Source of the DNA: Plecoglossus altivelis
Lineage: Eukaryota; Chordata; Actinopteri; Osmeriformes; Plecoglossidae
Reading direction: 5' to 3'
Length of the DNA: 64,000 nt
NCBI GenBank assembly: GCA_036571765.1
Contig: BROE01000023.1
Location: forward strand, 3,865,490 to 3,929,489
The position numbers and the translations under genes are program-made. The stretch's first letter is position 1. The number at the start of each line of letters is the position of its first letter. Of the stretch, positions 59,061 through 64,000 are shown in pieces. The notes under the pieces were generated by a model. The model worked only from the letters and a program-made list of their open reading frames with translations, was not told the origin of the DNA and ran no database searches.

Positions 59061-61971
59061 CTGTGTGCGCCTTTGACCTATTGGAAACCAACAGCTCTGA
59101 AGCTTAATGACTTTCCAACAAGCCATATCAGGGGTTCATCCGGGTATTGTGAAATCACATTCCTACTCATATAAACATTCTAAATGGATGAGCTACACTG
59201 ACCACACGCTACATATGCTGCCAAACACACAGTCCAGTTTGGCTCATGTATGTGCAGTAGCTTTCACGCGAGACCTGAGTGACCCCGTATAGCTGGCAGA
59301 TCACAGGAGACCATTAGCAACTCCCTTCCACATTAGCTAAATGACAGTTCGCTGGGTCTCTCACATCTGCCCCCCCGCCCCCCCGCCAGCCCCTCATGGG
59401 TTCCCTGGGGATCATTAGCACAGCATTCACAGAACGTCTTGGCAACGTTGACGACAAGTCCCCTCGTGCAATGATGGACAGCCCTCCCCTGCCCCCCCCC
59501 TCCCCATCACCCCCCACCCAGGTGGTGGACCCCTCCCCTCATGTCGCTGTCCCTCGGTAGTTATCCACCCACGTGCGTCTAATTAAGGCTTCTAACTGCA
59601 GATTAATCCGAGGGAGGCGTGGGGGGGGGCAGTGGGGGAGCGCCAGGGAGGTCGCACTAACCTGCCATTAAGGAAAAACCTGCCAACACTGGGCCCTATG
59701 AAGGTGTGGGAGAGACCTGCGGCTAGCGCTGGTGTTTCTTTATGCCTTTCTTTCTCCTCACTTTCTCCCCTTTGTCTCTCTCGCCTTTGATTGCAGCATG
59801 TTGCGTGGGCGTTTGAAAGGGGTTCAGCCGGTACCCGTGACTTCCCCAGAGAGAGTGGCGGTGACTAGTCTCCCACACGCATGCATAACCGTCTGCCAGG
59901 AGACATGCCACCTACCTGGTTTTGATCACATTCCATCTTATTTTTGGAATTGGGCCAGTGATTGCAATGATTACAATACCCTGTATAGTGTCTGTCGGTG
60001 TGTCTCCATGGGGATGTGGAGGAATGGGATGCATGGCCTAGACTGTGCTGATTATATGCAAGTGAGATGGAGAGGGGAAGCGAGCGTGGAGAGGGGGAGT
60101 GAGACGGAGTTGAGCGAAGTGGGGAGAGAAGGACTGACGTGCGCTGGTGATCCGACGGCAGACATGATCACTGATCAAAGAAAGAGACAGAAAAACACTC
60201 TAGCAAAATAGGGAGATGTGAGGAGCTGCAAGTGGGCACTAGCATCCATCTAGAAATGAGCCCACAGGTAGATGGGAGTGATTGACAGACGGACGAAAGG
60301 AGCTCAAGACTGGGATGAAATGGACGTAAACAAGGAGTGTGTGAGAGGAGGAGGCCTGAGTGCTCTCTCTCCTGTAGACAGGATCTATAATAAGCCGGGG
60401 CCCTGTAAAACCAGTGAACGGCCACAGTGGGCGAGGTCAATACAGCACTCAGGGCACAGCAAGGCTCTGATTGTGGTGCTTCAGCTGCAGAGTATTGATG
60501 TTTGTATTAGACGGTTTGAGAAAGAAAGCAATGTGGAGAGATTAGTCAGGCCTAATGATGGAAAAGGCGCCAAATTGTGAGCAAGACAAAGAGAGCGAGG
60601 CAGGTAAGGAGGGAGGGAAAGAGGGAAGAATGGAGGGAGGACCAAAGAATTCAAATGTACCTGTAGGTGTTCCAAATGGTAACAGCTAAATGAGCTCTTA
60701 GTGTCGTGGAGGTCTCCTGGTTAACCCTGAACAGGAACATGAAACGTTCTCGTGATTGTAACGCCGCCCTCACTCAGTAGCTCTGTCAACTCACGGCTAA
60801 ACGGAATCATTGGAGGTCCACAAAAGCCATGTTTTGGTTTTATCGCACTCGACCGTGCGTGTTTACCTTTCGTGTTTGCTTGTCCCTGTAGACACGAGAC
60901 AGTTCACAACGCTCATATCACAGAGCTCACCTGTTCTATCCATTTGATCATTCTGGATCCTGGGGCCGTGTGTGTACGCAAGCGAGAGCTATCACTCATT
61001 AACTTTTATAGACTGTCTTCTAGGTACCAGGTACTAGTGGATAAGACAGGCTAAACTAATCCCTTTTAGTTCCAAATTAGCTTAGCTACAACCTCTCCTT
61101 ATAAATGCCACGCTAGCCTGGTATCCTTACCACGGGGTCACCGACTACAACACGAACCGGCGGAACATGATGGTGCTGGTTGAAACAACCGACATAGAAC
61201 GTAGTTATTCTAAGCTCCCTGTTCAAGAGATACATTGTAGTCATTGTGACATTCCCAGATCTCGGATGTTTAGTCTCGGAGAGTAGAAACGCAGACCGCA
61301 CAGCAGCTGTGTTGCTGGTAGGCATATCTTGCTTTGGTTATCTTGCAGCCGATGTCCTGCCTTATCCAGTTAGCCTGACAGGCAGCTAGCGTTTGCTCCC
61401 AGTCTTGGAGACTCTAGGTCTCTTGAACCTTCGAAGGTGATTGGTTGGAGGGAGTATGTTTTGAGACTAGTTAATCAGTAACGGGTGATGTTTCCACTGT
61501 CGAGTCATTGGTTTTGAAATTGGTTTGCGATGATAAACTAGATGATAATCAAATGATAATCAAAGAGACTTTGCCTCTTTCATCCCATTGAAAGCCATTT
61601 TTTCCCAACATTTTATCAGTGAAAAGTGGATTATACCTCCTTTCATTTCTGTTTCATCACATTTTTATTTCACAATTCAGCCCTGTTTTTACACAATTTC
61701 TTTATTTGTGGGCTCAGCCTTTCCCCTTGTCTCCTGCTGGCTCTTTGGAAGCGTCCTCCCCTGCTCTCCGTCCTCCGCCGTGTCTTCTTCAAGTGAGCAT
61801 GACGAGGTGCCTCCAGGGAAGATCCCCTCCAGACGCTAGCTGGTTAGCTCCGACGCTCGGACCAGAGAAATCGCACACGCTCGGACGTCACAGTTCAAGG
61901 ATCCAATGGCAAGATCTATTGAAAAGCTGATGTGAAAAAGGAAATCCTTCGCTAATGGTTATATTAATATA

Positions 61972-62000
61972 GTGATATATATATATATATATATATATAT
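61972..62000. repeat. (AT)n microsatellite
   Basis: Alternating AT, flanked by further ATAT motifs and a C run at 62026-62039. Confidence 0.95.
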
Positions 62001-62340
62001 GTCAATATATATCTCAAACTCATACCCCCCCCCCCCCCCGCTTTGCACACACACACAATTCTCCTGATCCTATCTGCTTCTGACCACTGCTAACATCTAA
62101 TCCAAGATGGCATTTGGTACATTAGCCGTCCATCTTTTGAAACGTCTGAAAGCCTCAGTGGGTTATTGGGTTAAACTCTTTGTCACCCATCATCATTTGG
62201 CCCACTGGCTATCCAGCAGAGTCTCACAGCACCCCAGCAGAAGAAGAAAAGATGCACACAAAAAACCCTGGACTACTTTGACCTCAAGAAAGATGCAAGA
62301 AAGCCAACAGAGGACAAAAAAGCTGTTCTGTCGGACCCTC

Positions 62341-62650
62341 CTCCCATCACCTCCCATCTCCTCCCATCACCTCCCATCTCCTCCCATCACCTCCCATCAC
62401 CTCCCATCTCCTCCCATCTCCTCCCATCACCTCCCATCACCTCCCATCACCTCCCATCTCCTCCCATCTCCTCCCATCTCCTCCCATCACCTCCCATCTC
62501 CTCCCATCACCTCCCATCTCCTCCCATCACCTCCCATCTCCTCCCATCACCTCCCATCACCTCCCATCTCCCCCCATCTCCTCCCATCTCCTCCCATCAC
62601 CTCTCATCACCTCCCATCTCCTCCCATCACCTCCCATCACCTCCCATCTC
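62341..62650. repeat. 10-bp tandem array, exactly 31 units of two alternating variants
   Basis: Units are ctcccatcac (16) or ctcccatctc (15), with only two further substitutions (ccccc- and ctctcat- units). The register is perfect for 310 bp with no indels. Confidence 0.98.
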
Positions 62651-63591
62651 CTGAGTGTGAGCATCTTGTCCAGTGCTGGGAGTGTTCTCCCAATGCAAAC
62701 GTCCCCTCACAGCGTGGTCGGAGACAAGCCTGAATGCTCCGCTGTCTCCCTACATCGATGGAAATGTCCTCTTTGAATATACTTTTAACAAACAGCCGCT
62801 GAACAAAGGGACAGTGCTAACACGGCTGGCTTGGACAAAAGACCCATGTGAAGTGGGAGAAGGATGACTCATTGAAATCTAAGTTACAATTAAGTTCTCA
62901 GATCCCAGAGGGGGGGAGGGATATTTTTTCTCATTGTGTTTTAGGCAACTTGATGGATCACGGTCTGAGTAATTAGAACTAATGAGGTTTTTCAGCCTGC
63001 TGTTGTGATGAACTGCCTTCACTTGAAGGTGACTCACATCTACTGAAAGCCAGGAGTGTGTGTGTGTGTGTTCACATGAGTGTGTGAATGAGACCTCATG
63101 TCACTTTTGATTAGGTCTTTGTCATTTCCTTTATGGAGAGTTGGCGTTGACACTGGTGTCATCAAAACAGGAACTGGGAAGCCCTGGCAAATACAAGATA
63201 ATTATTCAGCTCAAGTGTTCAGATAATGCGTGAATCAACACACAGAAGATGGTAGACGAACAGATAAGGTGCATTCGATTTATAGACAGCCTGGATTGGA
63301 GGCCACTGTGCCTGGACAGAGGTGCCAGAAGTGTTCCAATTTCATGATGTGTAATCCCACTCTGTAATCCTAGTCTCGTGCTGACGCGCGCACACACACA
63401 CACCTACACACGCACACCCACACACACATACACACACACACCAAGTGTCAGTGTCTGACCCTCTCATGCTCCCTTTCTGCTTGTTCTCAGTCCCAGATGG
63501 CAGAGAATAGGGGATTACAATGTTGTAATTCCCGCCTCCGGCAGATTAGATTACATTCATAATTCTGCTGCACGACTGGGTTGGGTTTTCC

Positions 63592-63652
63592 ACACACACA
63601 CACGCACGCACACACACACACGCACACAAACACACACACGCACACACACACA
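63592..63652. repeat. (CA)n with CG interruptions
   Basis: About 60 bp of CA/CG alternation near the window end. Confidence 0.93.
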
Positions 63653-64000
63653 GGGTTGCTGTTGCGCTGTGACGTGAAACCCAATATCACACAAGGTTCT
63701 CACTGTCCATAACTGAGTGTAAGACACTGAACACTTTCAGTCAGCACAGACACAACATCAAATGTTCTCTTCCTGGCACACCTTCCTTAGGCCTTAAAGC
63801 CTCTTGTTGTCCGTCCAGGGTCAAAGGTGATGTGCTGTGTGACTGCTTTCTGTTTGATCTCTCTCTGTCTCACTCCCTCTCTTTCCCCTCCTTTCCTCAT
63901 GCTCTACCTCCCTCCTGATGGCGGTCACTTTCTCCTCTTTAATCCGGCGGTGAATCTGATTAGTGGAATGGTCTCTTGGTTCGGCAACAGATAATATCCC

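Larger units (their letters stand above)
53559..64000 (+). other. camk2d: camk2d intron 2 (partial, more than 10.4 kb)
   Basis: No exon 3 (HQKLEREARICRLLKH-type) recognised. Contains minisatellites at 54190-54615, 57770-57870 and 62341-62650, TG/CA tracts (59021-59059, 63397-63440, 63592-63652), (AT)n (61972-62000), GA arrays (58017-58100), C runs and conserved-looking AT/homeobox-motif stretches near 57630, 58830 and 59580. Confidence 0.75.

Noticed and set aside
62107..62733. 208-codon open frame with His/Ser/Pro repeats
   Set aside because: Most of it is translation of the 10-bp array. Period 10 cycles through three frames, giving a 30-bp pseudo-protein repeat.

Overview
The window is nuclear DNA from a ray-finned (teleost) fish. 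Vertebrate genes are split by GT-AG introns into short exons, introns are compact, CA/TG and CT/GA microsatellites are very dense, and the dispersed repeats are of fish type. The species cannot be named from sequence alone. No bacterial genes, CRISPR arrays, rRNA or intact tRNA genes were seen. The four genes were recognised by comparing exon translations with remembered vertebrate families.

Layout. (1) 1-17000, plus strand: the 3' two-thirds of pde5a (cGMP-specific phosphodiesterase 5A). Fifteen exons run from inside GAF-B through the complete catalytic domain to the stop. Exon lengths and phases join into one open frame of 488 codons plus stop. (2) 17001-19813: convergent 3' ends of pde5a and mad2l1, each with a minisatellite at or just after its stop codon. 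(3) 19814-21321, minus strand: complete five-exon mad2l1 (spindle-checkpoint HORMA protein, 202 aa) with a compact promoter just upstream. (4) 21322-32486: about 11 kb with no recognisable gene, two CpG-dense blocks and some enhancer-like motif clusters. (5) 32487-42979, plus strand: complete two-exon arsj (arylsulfatase J, 572 aa) with an 8.8 kb intron holding a tRNA-derived SINE, a 38-bp minisatellite and a possible nested promoter/start module. (6) 42980-51936: intergenic, with an old non-autonomous DNA transposon. (7) 51937-64000, plus strand: the first two coding exons of camk2d (CaM kinase II delta). Its intron 1 carries a hAT-like MITE with an 8-bp target-site duplication. Its intron 2 runs off the window and carries several minisatellites.

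The four genes do not form an operon-like system: they act in cGMP breakdown, mitotic checkpoint control, sulfate ester hydrolysis and Ca2+/calmodulin signalling. The arsj-then-camk2d order and orientation match the human 4q26 arrangement as I remember it, and pde5a and mad2l1 come from the same human region, so this looks like a condensed 4q26-q27 synteny block. The most interesting non-genic signals are complementary AC and GT tracts at opposite ends of a pde5a intron, the stop-codon-anchored repeat beside mad2l1, and the MITE. I found no convincing new gene system.
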